Shown here in pieces: positions 38,289 through 46,436 of a stretch of DNA of 59,207 bases. A model generated the notes under the pieces. The model did no database searches, was not told the origin of the DNA, and worked only from the letters and a program-made list of their open reading frames with translations. Each line of letters starts with the position of its first letter. The stretch's first letter is position 1. Source of the stretch: Bacteroidales bacterium (GTDB lineage: Bacteria > Planctomycetota > Planctomycetia > Gemmatales > Gemmataceae); contig JAIXLE010000125.1 of the NCBI GenBank assembly GCA_026931725.1, positions 1 to 59,207 of the forward strand, given 5' to 3'. A program made the position numbers and the translations under genes.

Positions 38289-39071
38289 ATGAACACGATC
38301 CCTGAAATCCTTACGCCGCCGCCCGCTCCGAGGAAACGGAACGCGGCGGATATTTGTGAGTGGTTTCCCCTGCAACCCGCTGCACGGTTACTGCTGGAGG
38401 CCCACCTGACTCCGCGGCAATTTTGGGATCGACTAGTGGAGGCTGGCCATCTGGCGGATGCTCGGCGGTTGCTGGCTCACACACTCCGCCCGGAATCCGC
38501 GATCTGGTGGGCGATGTTGTGCCTGGAACAGAGCCTGCAATGCAAACCGTTGGAGCGACCAGAAGAATCCGCTGCGTGGGCGGCGGTGGGTCACTGGTTG
38601 ATGGCCCCATCGGAGTCCCATCGTCGCCGGGCCGAAGCGATGAGTCGGGGTGCTGGGATTACTTCGGCGGCCGGGATACTGGCTTCCGCGGTCTTTCTCT
38701 CAGGCGGCAGTATTTCTCGGCCGGGATTGCCGGGAGTGTATCCCGCGCCGTATCTGTGTGGCCGGTTGTGCGGAGTGGTCGTTTATCTGGCTGCGGTGCG
38801 AATCGATCCCGCACGGTATCGGGTGCGACTGCGGCAATATCTGCAACTGGGCTTGGAAGTGGCTCACGGGTGGAATCCGCCGCCTGTGTACCTGCCCGAG
38901 CCGTCACTAGCGGAACCACGAACTCCGGTTGTCCCTGTTCCCCTGCCAGAGCTTCCGCCCGAGGTCCGCTCTCTGTTTGAAGCCGGGTTCATGGCGTGTG
39001 AAGGACGGATGGATGGTGTCTGGACTCGGCAAGCGGTCGAGACGGAATCTTCAGCGGAGAACGGATCGTGA
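38289..39071 (+). CDS. T6SS-linked DUF6931-like protein, copy 1
   Basis: A 260-aa protein resembling the T6SS-linked family I know as DUF6931; the name is from memory and not checked. Blocks shared with the next gene: LTPRQFWDRLVEAGHLADARRLLAHTL, AIWWAMLCLEQSL, HRRRAEAM and AVFLSGGSISRPG. It has no signal peptide and is mostly helical, with a Pro-rich C-terminal part near residue 220. I chose ATG 38289; a GTG at 38223 overlaps the PAAR stop, but its first 22 residues do not look coding. Its stop overlaps the next start as GTGA. Its position after PAAR suggests an effector adaptor or accessory role. Confidence 0.7.
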   Translation: MNTIPEILTPPPAPRKRNAADICEWFPLQPAARLLLEAHLTPRQFWDRLVEAGHLADARRLLAHTLRPESAIWWAMLCLEQSLQCKPLERPEESAAWAAVGHWLMAPSESHRRRAEAMSRGAGITSAAGILASAVFLSGGSISRPGLPGVYPAPYLCGRLCGVVVYLAAVRIDPARYRVRLRQYLQLGLEVAHGWNPPPVYLPEPSLAEPRTPVVPVPLPELPPEVRSLFEAGFMACEGRMDGVWTRQAVETESSAENGS

Positions 39072-39670
39072 CCACACCGCCAACATCGGCTCCGAAACCG
39101 CCCTTGGCGGCGGATTTGGTCCAGGAAGTCAAATTGTCGGATGCCGCGCAGCAGTGGCTACAACCGCATTTAACAATCGAACAATATTTCGATGTTTTGA
39201 ACCGTGAGCAATTGTATTCCGATGGCATTCGGTTTTTGACGCAGTTACTGCCGCCAAAACGGGCGATCTGGTGGGGGTGTTTGTGTGTCTGGGCGGCGGC
39301 GGATGCTCGGACATGCGTTGCCGTGGAGCCTGTCTTGGCATCAGTGTTGCTGTGGCTTCGAGAACCGCAAGACACCCATCGTCGGGCGGTGGCGGCGGTG
39401 GCCCAGACGGTTGGGAACATGACCGCGGCTGGGATGCTGGGAAAAGCGGTGTTCCTGTCTGAAGGCAGCATTTCGTTCCCAGGTCAACCGGAAGTGCGAG
39501 CCGATGGGAAGGTGGCTTTGCAGTTGGTCGCGTCGTCGATCCTCATGGCGGCTCGTTCCGCTGGTGCGACAGCGGCGAGCGGGTCCATGCGTCAATTTCT
39601 GGCTATTGGGGTGGATGTTTACCAGGGCAAGAACAGCTGGGAGCGACCGAAACCGTTTCGGGAGGGGTGA
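39068..39670 (+). CDS. T6SS-linked DUF6931-like protein, copy 2
   Basis: A 200-aa paralogue of the preceding gene. The matching blocks are LTIEQYFDVLNREQLYSDGIRFLTQLL, AIWWGCLCVWAAA, HRRAVAAVAQ and AVFLSEGSISFPGQP. It lacks the Pro-rich C-terminal part of copy 1. The start is GTG at 39068, in the stop of copy 1. Its 3' end overlaps the convergent spike-like gene by 68 bases. Two diverged tandem copies may act as a heteromer or serve different cargos. Confidence 0.7.
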   Translation: MTTPPTSAPKPPLAADLVQEVKLSDAAQQWLQPHLTIEQYFDVLNREQLYSDGIRFLTQLLPPKRAIWWGCLCVWAAADARTCVAVEPVLASVLLWLREPQDTHRRAVAAVAQTVGNMTAAGMLGKAVFLSEGSISFPGQPEVRADGKVALQLVASSILMAARSAGATAASGSMRQFLAIGVDVYQGKNSWERPKPFREG

Positions 39671-40094
39671 GCGTAACCGACGCATGTTCTTCTGGTGGGG
39701 TGTCGGAATCCGTGCAGTTGAGCCGGACGGTGGCTCCGTTGAGATGAATCGACTGTTCCGTGCGGACACGCAATTCTTCGCCGGTGATGCGGACAGGACC
39801 AGCCGAACGCAGGGCGATTCCCGCACTCGCATCCAGGGTGAGTTGCTGGCTACGCAGGGACATTTCCTCAGTCGCGGCGATTTCGAGCCGGGCCGCTCGG
39901 ACACGCACGATTGGGCCATCTGCTGTAATCATCATGTCGATTTCAATCTGACCATCAGGAGACAAAACCCGCAGGTAATCGGCGGTCCCATCCGATTCCA
40001 ACACGAGACGACGGCCATTATTCAAATGTGTGGCCAATTCGGTGACAGTCTGTGTGGAGATGAGCGCCACGGATTCGCACCTCGGAAGTATCAA
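39603..40094 (-). CDS. Short spike-like beta-helix protein (possible VgrG-tip analogue)
   Basis: A 163-aa protein with a start TTG overlapping the tssK stop (TTGA). After a beta-rich N-terminal part, residues about 55-130 show regular alternating repeats: ADGPIVRVRAARLEIAAT, MSLRSQQLTLDASAGIAL, GPVRITGEELRVRTEQSIHL, NGATVRLNC. Such spacing is seen in the beta-prism/helix needle of VgrG (DUF2345) and phage gpV spikes. The tail is Pro/Cys-rich (CSCPGKHPPQ). The function as a spike is inferred from this pattern and from the PAAR gene nearby; no full-length VgrG is in the window. It overlaps the 3' end of the convergent plus-strand gene. Confidence 0.6.
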   Translation of the reverse strand: MILPRCESVALISTQTVTELATHLNNGRRLVLESDGTADYLRVLSPDGQIEIDMMITADGPIVRVRAARLEIAATEEMSLRSQQLTLDASAGIALRSAGPVRITGEELRVRTEQSIHLNGATVRLNCTDSDTPPEEHASVTLTPPETVSVAPSCSCPGKHPPQ

Positions 40095-41540
40095 TTCAAC
40101 AGTTCATTCGGCGACAAACTCTTACGCGGGACCACATACAGGGTGAACCGAAGCGTGCTGGTTTGCCCGCCAATCTGTACGGTGAGATCACGCAGCCCCT
40201 GGATGGTGCCGGCAATCCGATTCTCGTTGAGCCGAATCGCCAGCGAGAGAGATTTTTGCACGGTAGCCCATTCGGTCGTGGCATCAATGGCCAACTGGAA
40301 ATAGGTCATGTTGCCAGGGTGAGGCAAGATGTGCGGGGGATTCCGAACCGGGAGGAAGCGGAGCCCTTCGCGGCCATAGCGAAAGATCGCATCGACTCGT
40401 TCGGAACTACCGACTTTCATATCCAGTACGCCCGGTTGCGTGAGAACGCGGATCAGTTCATCGGTGGTCAGGTCGCTTTGCACGCCGATATACATTTGCC
40501 AGCCTGCCTCGACCCAGGCCGGTTCGAGTGCGACTTCCATACGGAGGCCCGCGCCGATGAACGGCCGATCTTTGTAGTCTGGTTCCAAAAAGAGATCGAG
40601 TAAACCGTCGATGATGACTTTGAGTTTGAACAGGCATCCCCCCAGGTCGTCGTGATCGTACCGGGGAAGCGCAGGTGGGCGGTTGTAGTCCGAATACGGC
40701 CAGTTCGCCTACAGCGCGGCACAGTTCGAGATACGCCAGCAGCGGATGCAGCCCCGGCGTGAAGGTGAGAGGGCCGAGTGTGGTATACAGTTCATTCAGC
40801 GCCCGTAACTGGACCACGGCCAGGGCATCGGCTTGAGAAGTGGTATCGAACACCAACCCGTGTGATTGCACCTGACTGGCCAGGATGTCGATTTTCCGGC
40901 CAACCCGGTCATAGCTGGTTTGTAGGATGTCGTTGAGCAACGCCGGGCAGGCATCACAAGCCAGGATGGGAGGAATATAACCCGGTTCCAGTTCGGGTCG
41001 GCCATCCGCGCGGGTCGAACGGCGGATGCGGGCAAGTGGCACTACGGAGTACCCCGCCAGATCCTGACCCGAGGCGAGAAGTTGGACATTCAATCGGCGA
41101 ACTACGATCTGCTCGCGGTCCTCGGTGGTATTCTCATCCTCGATTTCGTAGGTATCCAGCGAGAATCGCACCAGTGCGGCTCCCTCGCTCCCGACTTCCG
41201 AGACGTTGGGTCGTCCGGTTTGCAACTGCGGCACGGCCAGGAAAATCGTGGCTCGCGGTTCTCGATCAAGAACCGGCTTCAGATCCAATGCCGTGAGAGT
41301 GACATCGTCTGGCACCGAAACGATGGTTCCATCAGGCAGGCGTGCCAATAACCGGCGGATGACGAATCGAAAATTGGCGAGAGCGTCCGGGTCAATGTCG
41401 AGAATGCGGCAACCCCAAGGGTAGGGCAGCAGCGCATGGATGAGCAGTTGAGAACGATAATCCTCATGCCGCCGTGCCGCCTGGAGGTGGTGAGGGCGGA
41501 GGAACATCCCCTCGTGCCAGTGGACTGCGGGTATCGTCAT
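40091..41540 (-). CDS. tssK: T6SS baseplate TssK, apparently frameshifted
   Basis: TssK (VasE/ImpJ) links the baseplate to the membrane complex. The N-terminal part begins with the diagnostic VHWHEGMFLRPHHLQAA and reads normally to GELAVFGLQPP, about residue 285. The frame then turns into a low-quality reading. In the +1-shifted frame the family sequence resumes at once as RYDHDDLGGCLFKLK and goes on through VALEPAWVEAGWQMYIGV to the end at 40091. Removing one base from the GGG at 40677-40679 would give PPPALPRYDHDDLGG and a normal protein of about 482 aa. It may be a sequencing error or a real mutation. The 6-base C run at 40638 is not the cause, since it lies past the shift. Confidence 0.85.
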
Positions 41541-41665
41541 ATTCGATAGAACCTTTCACCCACAACGGGAACAAGGGGTGATCCGGGTTGCAATAGGGTG
41601 ATGCTACAATTTTTGATAGGCTGATGCCACACCGGATCAAGACCGATTGGCGGAACGGGGGGCCG
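41541..41665. promoter_or_regulatory. tssK/tssL divergent region with direct repeats
   Basis: About 125 bases. ATAGGGTGATGCTAC at 41593-41607 and ATAGGCTGATGCCAC at 41616-41630 match at 13 of 15 positions, 23 bases apart. A weaker third copy, GGGGTGATCC near 41575, is about 20 bases further up. Spacing near two helical turns suggests a regulator site, but no regulator gene is seen. Confidence 0.5.
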
Positions 41666-42316
41666 ATGAACGCAGAAACCGCGTCCTATGTGTATCCGGT
41701 TCTGGAGCAGGGACTCCGCGTGCGTGCCGGGTTGGCTAGCGGGCGTTCATTCCTGCTGGAGCGAGAACATGCCCGCCTGCAAGAACTGATCCAAGCGCGC
41801 ACGGAGAGCGTGAGCATCGCGGAGGCATCCCCCCCAGGACGGGTGAAGCCCAACGATTTCCTGGGGGTTCGTTACATCCTGGCTTGCTGGGTCGATGAAC
41901 TGTTCATCACTGGCACACCGTGGCGGGATCGGTGGAATGAACGGAAACTCGAAGTCGAGCTGTTCGGGTCGAACGATCGTGCCTGGAAATTTTGGGAGCA
42001 AGCACGGCTAGCCGAGCAGTTGCCAGGCGATGATGCCTTGGAAGTCATCTTCTTGTGCGTGCAACTCGGGTTTCGCGGCACCATGCTCGAAGACCCGACG
42101 GCGCTCAAAACCTGGTTGACCGCCACTCGCGATCGTTTACGAGAACTTCCGGTCGAAGAGTCGCCTTATGAATTGGAACCGGACCCACCCTTTGAGGCCG
42201 CCCCACGTCATGCGACTCATGCGTATGAACGGATGCTGGCCGTAGTGGGGATTGTGGCTCTGATGTTGGTGCCGTGTGCCGCGTTTATGCTCATTTCCGA
42301 AGCCGGTGGACGTTAA
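41666..42316 (+). CDS. tssL: T6SS membrane component TssL (DotU/IcmH)
   Basis: A 216-aa inner-membrane TssL protein. The cytoplasmic helical domain has RYILACWVDELFITGTPWRDRW and the EVELFG stretch, typical of DotU, and FLCVQLGFRG. One C-terminal membrane segment (AVVGIVALMLVPCAAFML) ends the protein. There is no OmpA-like peptidoglycan-binding extension. I chose ATG 41666 because a run of Gs lies just upstream; a longer start at 41624 exists. The gene is 18 bases before the tssM-like gene. Confidence 0.9.
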   Translation: MNAETASYVYPVLEQGLRVRAGLASGRSFLLEREHARLQELIQARTESVSIAEASPPGRVKPNDFLGVRYILACWVDELFITGTPWRDRWNERKLEVELFGSNDRAWKFWEQARLAEQLPGDDALEVIFLCVQLGFRGTMLEDPTALKTWLTATRDRLRELPVEESPYELEPDPPFEAAPRHATHAYERMLAVVGIVALMLVPCAAFMLISEAGGR

Positions 42317-42334
42317 TACCGGGAGAAGGGCCGT

Positions 42335-43837
42335 ATGTTCGCGCTGATGCGGTGGATTTGGGGGCGTGTGCGCGCGTTGGCCACGCTCGTTCTCCCGATG
42401 CTCGGGCGAGCGGCTGGTGGGGTGCGTTCCTGGTTGTTCTGGGGAATCCACTTCCTGCTAGTCGTCGGTATTCTCGCCGGATTATTTTGGTTGAATCGCT
42501 ACTGGGATTTGCCACGCGATCTCGAAGCACCAACCGAATGGCTGGCGCAGGCCTGGTTGCCCATTCTGTTTCTCCTATTCTACATGGTTTTGTGGGTCGG
42601 GTTTTGGCTCTGGCGTACCCTGCGACCGGAGGCCCGGTCTTCCCCCTATCCTGATCTCGACGCAGCCTGGACCGCCGGGGTGGCAGCATTGCAGGCAGCC
42701 GGTTTCGATTTGCAACGTCTCCCACTTTTTCTGGTTCTTGGGCAGCCCCGCAACGGTGCAGCGACGCTATTTGATGTCGCGGGCTTGCGGGCGACACCTT
42801 TGGGGAACTCACGGGAAGCCCCGATTCAACTCTTTCTCACACGCGAGGCGGTCTATCTGGTTTGCCGCGATTGCTCCCTGACTGGCGGGCTGTCGGCTTG
42901 GGCGGAACGGATGGATGCCCAACCCGCTGCATCATCGGTGTTATCCTCAGTGAGCCGTGAGGATAAAGATTCTCATGCGTTGCCGTCTCTTGTGATGGAT
43001 GTCCCCGCGGAACCCGAAGAGACACCCACGAGCGAACAGATTCCCCTGGCACGCGATGCCGAGGAACTGGCCCGGTTGACAGATCGGTTGCGATACTTGT
43101 GTTATCATATTCGCCAAGCCCGCCTACCTTATGCACCCATTAACGGTGTCATGATTGCCACACCTGAAGCCTGTACCCGTACTCCCGCGCAGGGGAACCA
43201 GGCTGGTTACTTTGCCGCTGAGGATTTGCGGACGGTGACGGATGCCTTGCAAGTTCGTGTGCCTGCCGTGGCGGTCATTGTGGACGGGGAGCAGATTCCC
43301 GGATTGGCAGAGTTTTTGGATTTGATCCCACGCGGGAAACGCGGACAGCGACTGGGGCGCAAATTACCATATGTTCCTCGGTTGGCTCAAGAAGAACGGT
43401 TGCAACTCGTGCAACAGGCCGTCCACTGGATCACCGGGTCGCTCGTGCCACGGTTGGTGTATCGTGTGATGCCGTTGGGGGAAGAAACTGGGCAGAATAC
43501 GCGATTATTCCAATTCATCGCAGCGATTTCGGGGAGGCGGGAATCCTGGATCCGCTTTTATAGTCGGGCGTTGGCGGTGGATGCGAATGTGGCGATCTTG
43601 CCCGGCGGTTGTTACCTAGCCGCCACTGGCGCGGCTCCCGGCGAGCAAGGATTCTTGGCCGATGTGTTCGTACAACTGCTGGAAAGCCAAAATTTTCTGG
43701 CCTGGACCCCCGCCGGGCTGGCTGAAGAACGGTCCCTCCGACGCGGGACAATTGTAGGATATATACTGGTTAGCTTGTTCACCGCGATTGTCATAGCCGG
43801 TGCGGTGGTGTATTACACAACATATCGAGTGTCATGA
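42335..43837 (+). CDS. tssM: Short TssM-like protein (IcmF N-terminal part only)
   Basis: A 500-aa protein at the place where tssM normally lies. Two membrane segments, about 34-53 and 73-93, precede a cytoplasmic domain like the IcmF NTPase: PLFLVLGQPRNGAAT at 130-144, then LRYLCYHIRQARLPYAPINGVMIATP near 275-300. The Walker A motif is degenerate: the Lys is Ala142. A third membrane segment (about 476-495, GYILVSLFTAIVIAGAVVY) ends the protein. Canonical TssM continues there with some 700 periplasmic residues that bind TssJ. Here they are absent, as is any TssJ gene. A break within the gene is unlikely, since the frame ends naturally and a hairpin follows. Confidence 0.78.
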   Translation: MFALMRWIWGRVRALATLVLPMLGRAAGGVRSWLFWGIHFLLVVGILAGLFWLNRYWDLPRDLEAPTEWLAQAWLPILFLLFYMVLWVGFWLWRTLRPEARSSPYPDLDAAWTAGVAALQAAGFDLQRLPLFLVLGQPRNGAATLFDVAGLRATPLGNSREAPIQLFLTREAVYLVCRDCSLTGGLSAWAERMDAQPAASSVLSSVSREDKDSHALPSLVMDVPAEPEETPTSEQIPLARDAEELARLTDRLRYLCYHIRQARLPYAPINGVMIATPEACTRTPAQGNQAGYFAAEDLRTVTDALQVRVPAVAVIVDGEQIPGLAEFLDLIPRGKRGQRLGRKLPYVPRLAQEERLQLVQQAVHWITGSLVPRLVYRVMPLGEETGQNTRLFQFIAAISGRRESWIRFYSRALAVDANVAILPGGCYLAATGAAPGEQGFLADVFVQLLESQNFLAWTPAGLAEERSLRRGTIVGYILVSLFTAIVIAGAVVYYTTYRVS

Positions 43838-43878
43838 TATGATTGTGTGACATGGAGTGGGGCCGTGTTATGATGGCA

Positions 43879-43920
43879 TTGGCATTCCGATCTTCCTTCG
43901 GTAAGGAACCGGAATGCCAA
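43879..43920. terminator. Bidirectional hairpin terminator between convergent genes
   Basis: TTGGCATTCCG (43879-43889) pairs perfectly with 43910-43920. Inside, TTCCTT/AAGGAA adds six pairs around a CGGT loop, with an alternative UUCG tetraloop. It lies between the stops of the tssM-like gene and the convergent radical SAM gene. No T-run follows on either strand. Confidence 0.7.
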
Positions 43921-43935
43921 GCGTGTCTCTGATGG

Positions 43936-45258
43936 TCAGGTGTACCGATCGGAACGATGTTCGGAGTCAAAAAAGACGGGGAGATGCCGGTCGATTTGCA
44001 GATAGCCATCGGTTGTCAGTTCGATGGCGGCTGGTTTCACATGCAACCAACCCTCGGATTCGAGTTGTTTGTACTTCTCCGCAAATTCTCGGGTCACATC
44101 GACGTGGAATTTTTGCTGGAAATACTGGGTATCCAGTCGTCCGGTTTTCAGTTGCAGGATCATTTCCCGGATCAGTCGTTGGCGATCGTTGGTAGGAAAC
44201 GCTCGGCCCAGTGGGAGTTCGTTGTTGTTGAGTTTCTCGACGTACTGTTCCCAGGTGTCGACATTCTGGATGTGAACACCATTGACGTGACCGAACGAGG
44301 CCACGCCTGTGCCGAACATATCCGCGCCGCGCCAGAGGGCATCCCGGTAGATGAACTGGGTTTTGCTCTTGTCTTTGACGACGGTATAGGCACTGGAAAT
44401 GTCGTAACCCGCTTTCTGGAACTCGGCGAAGGCGTATGCGACCCAAGCCCGTTTTGTCGGCCAGTCCGCGATCAACTCTTGCGGTGCGGATTCCTGACCC
44501 AGTACGGTCAGTTCTTTCGAGATACGGGTATTGTACGGCAACTCCATCTGGTAGACCGTGACGGATTCCGGCGCGAGTTCGATGGTCTTGCGGACACAGG
44601 AACGCCAGTTGTCCCAGGTTTCGCCGACCATCCCGGAGATCAGGTCGATGTTGATTTGATCGAAGCCAACTTCCCGTGCCCAACCGAACGCCCGGTAGAT
44701 TTCGGCGGAGAGGTGCGCGCGACCGTTCGTTTCGAGAATGTGATCGTCAAAGTTTTCGATCCCGAGGCTCAGGCGGGTGACACCCAATTTCTTCAGGGTT
44801 TCGAGTTTGTGCAGTTGCAGTGTGCCGGGTTCACACTCAAAGGCGACTTCTCGGGTTTGATCCCAAGGTAAGATCGCCTGCACTCGCTCCATCAAAGATT
44901 GTAATTGGCTGGCGCTCAGGTACGACGGGGTTCCGCCGCCGAAATAGACATAATCGAGGTGTCGCCCACCCATGCACGGCATCTGGCTGAGCAGTTCAAT
45001 TTCCTTCGTGATCGCGCCGAGATAGGTTTCGACATCACGGGCGTTCTTGTCGGTGTACACCCGGAAGTAGCAGAATTTACACCGCTTACGGCAAAATGGG
45101 ATGTGGAGATACAACCCCAACGGCGTACCCGGTTGCGGTGGGGTGTTCAGCGCTGTCAGAGCATCGGGAACGAAACTCGGTTTCCAGTAGGAAAAAGGCG
45201 GGTAATTCGCAATGAAGTAGTTGCCGAGGCCCGTTTTTTCTTGCTCTGACACAGTCAT
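43936..45258 (-). CDS. HemN/HemW-like radical SAM protein
   Basis: A 440-aa radical SAM enzyme of the coproporphyrinogen III oxidase-like group. The [4Fe-4S] motif is CRKRCKFC (Cx3Cx2C) near residue 56-63, after GLYLHIPF. GGGTPSYLSASQL, ECEPGTLQ and RLSLGIENFDDH follow in HemN order. It lacks the YTSYPT motif at the N terminus and the fourth Cys of true HemN, so heme oxidase activity is doubtful; HemW-type heme handling or a radical methylase role is possible. It is the last gene of a minus-strand array of acyl-activating and reducing enzymes, which suggests a biosynthetic role. Confidence 0.88.
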   Translation of the reverse strand: MTVSEQEKTGLGNYFIANYPPFSYWKPSFVPDALTALNTPPQPGTPLGLYLHIPFCRKRCKFCYFRVYTDKNARDVETYLGAITKEIELLSQMPCMGGRHLDYVYFGGGTPSYLSASQLQSLMERVQAILPWDQTREVAFECEPGTLQLHKLETLKKLGVTRLSLGIENFDDHILETNGRAHLSAEIYRAFGWAREVGFDQINIDLISGMVGETWDNWRSCVRKTIELAPESVTVYQMELPYNTRISKELTVLGQESAPQELIADWPTKRAWVAYAFAEFQKAGYDISSAYTVVKDKSKTQFIYRDALWRGADMFGTGVASFGHVNGVHIQNVDTWEQYVEKLNNNELPLGRAFPTNDRQRLIREMILQLKTGRLDTQYFQQKFHVDVTREFAEKYKQLESEGWLHVKPAAIELTTDGYLQIDRHLPVFFDSEHRSDRYT

Positions 45259-45298
45259 TTCATCATCCCCGCACGGAAAATCGCATCCCAGTCAGACT

Positions 45299-46414
45299 TT
45301 ATTTGCTCGAAAGAGCTGCCCCGAAACAGTACAACGTACCCTTTTCCGTTCCCACGAGTAAATACTCGCCCGCAACGGCAACGGAACCGCTGATGGCACT
45401 GTCGAGGAGCAGCTGTTGAATTTGACGACCTGTTTTGAGATCCAGAACGTAAAACTCGCCATCACGCGAGAGCGCTCCCACATACACCCGATTACCGACC
45501 ACAACCGGCGAGGCATCGACCTGACCGCCTGTGAGGAAGTTCCACTTTTCCTGCCCGGTTTTGCGGTCCAATGCATAGATTTTCTTGTCTCGGCTCCCGG
45601 CGATGACGAGCTCCTCCGTCACAGCCGCTGAAGCGTAAAACGGTTGTTGCCGTCGGCGGGCCTCGAACTGCCAGAGTTTCGCGGGCTTGTCGATGCGCAC
45701 ACTCACAACCTGGTTCGACATCGTGCCGACGTAGGCTTGGCCGTCGAGAACCGCAGCCGTTGCGCCCGCTTGCCCACTGAGTTCCACTGTGCCGGTAGCT
45801 TGGCCGGTCTGGATGTCGACCGCGTGCAAGATACTGTCGCACCCCGCAACAATGGCGACATTACCGGAAATCGCGGGGGAACCGTTGACCGGGCCGTCAA
45901 TCGCATACGACCAAAGTTTGTGGCCATCCGCTTGATTCAGACAGTACAAGGTCGAATCGTGCGAACCAACCAGCACACGATCACCGTGAAAATTCGCCCC
46001 GGAGGTAATTTCCCCGCCAGTCTCAAACATCCACAATTTCTTACCCGTCTTGGCATCCACGCAATAAAACTTGCCGTCGATGTCTCCGACGAAGACTCGA
46101 CCATTGGCCACGGCGGGGGCTGCTTTCATCGGTGCGAGGCGAATTCGCCATTTCTCCCGGCCGGTGGCTAGTTCCAGTGCATAAAGATGTTCCCCCAGTG
46201 AGGCGAGATAGACGGTATCTCCCACGATGGCGGGGGCACCTTCCAACCCATTCTTGCATGTGAACGTCCACCGCTCGGTGAGTTGATCCGGCAAGTGGGC
46301 GGTCGTGGTTCCGGTCATCTGGGGATTACCACGGAACACGGGCCAATCTTTCGCCTGAACGGCGATTCCACTGGTGAAACCGACCCAACAGGAAAGTACG
46401 AATCGGGAGATCAT
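45299..46414 (-). CDS. Secreted PQQ-type beta-propeller protein D
   Basis: A 371-aa exported protein with signal peptide SRFVLSCWVGFTSGIAVQA. It is built of seven or eight PQQ-like repeats: VYLASLGEHLYALELATGREKW, VFVGDIDGKFYCVDAKTGKKLW, VLVGSHDSTLYCLNQADG and more. The Trp-ending repeats match the PF13360 type, also seen in BamB. I chose ATG 46414 because GGAG lies upstream. There is no PQQ-enzyme Asp/Cys-Cys signature, so cofactor binding or dehydrogenase activity is not expected. It lies between the iron alcohol dehydrogenase and the radical SAM gene. Confidence 0.85.
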   Translation of the reverse strand: MISRFVLSCWVGFTSGIAVQAKDWPVFRGNPQMTGTTTAHLPDQLTERWTFTCKNGLEGAPAIVGDTVYLASLGEHLYALELATGREKWRIRLAPMKAAPAVANGRVFVGDIDGKFYCVDAKTGKKLWMFETGGEITSGANFHGDRVLVGSHDSTLYCLNQADGHKLWSYAIDGPVNGSPAISGNVAIVAGCDSILHAVDIQTGQATGTVELSGQAGATAAVLDGQAYVGTMSNQVVSVRIDKPAKLWQFEARRRQQPFYASAAVTEELVIAGSRDKKIYALDRKTGQEKWNFLTGGQVDASPVVVGNRVYVGALSRDGEFYVLDLKTGRQIQQLLLDSAISGSVAVAGEYLLVGTEKGTLYCFGAALSSK

Positions 46415-46436
46415 CACGCTGCTCCGCATCGGGCGT

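Noticed and set aside
40638-40643. Six-C run in tssK as the source of a programmed frameshift
   Set aside because: The family-like reading is already in the restored frame before this run (YDHDD precedes it), so the shift occurs earlier.
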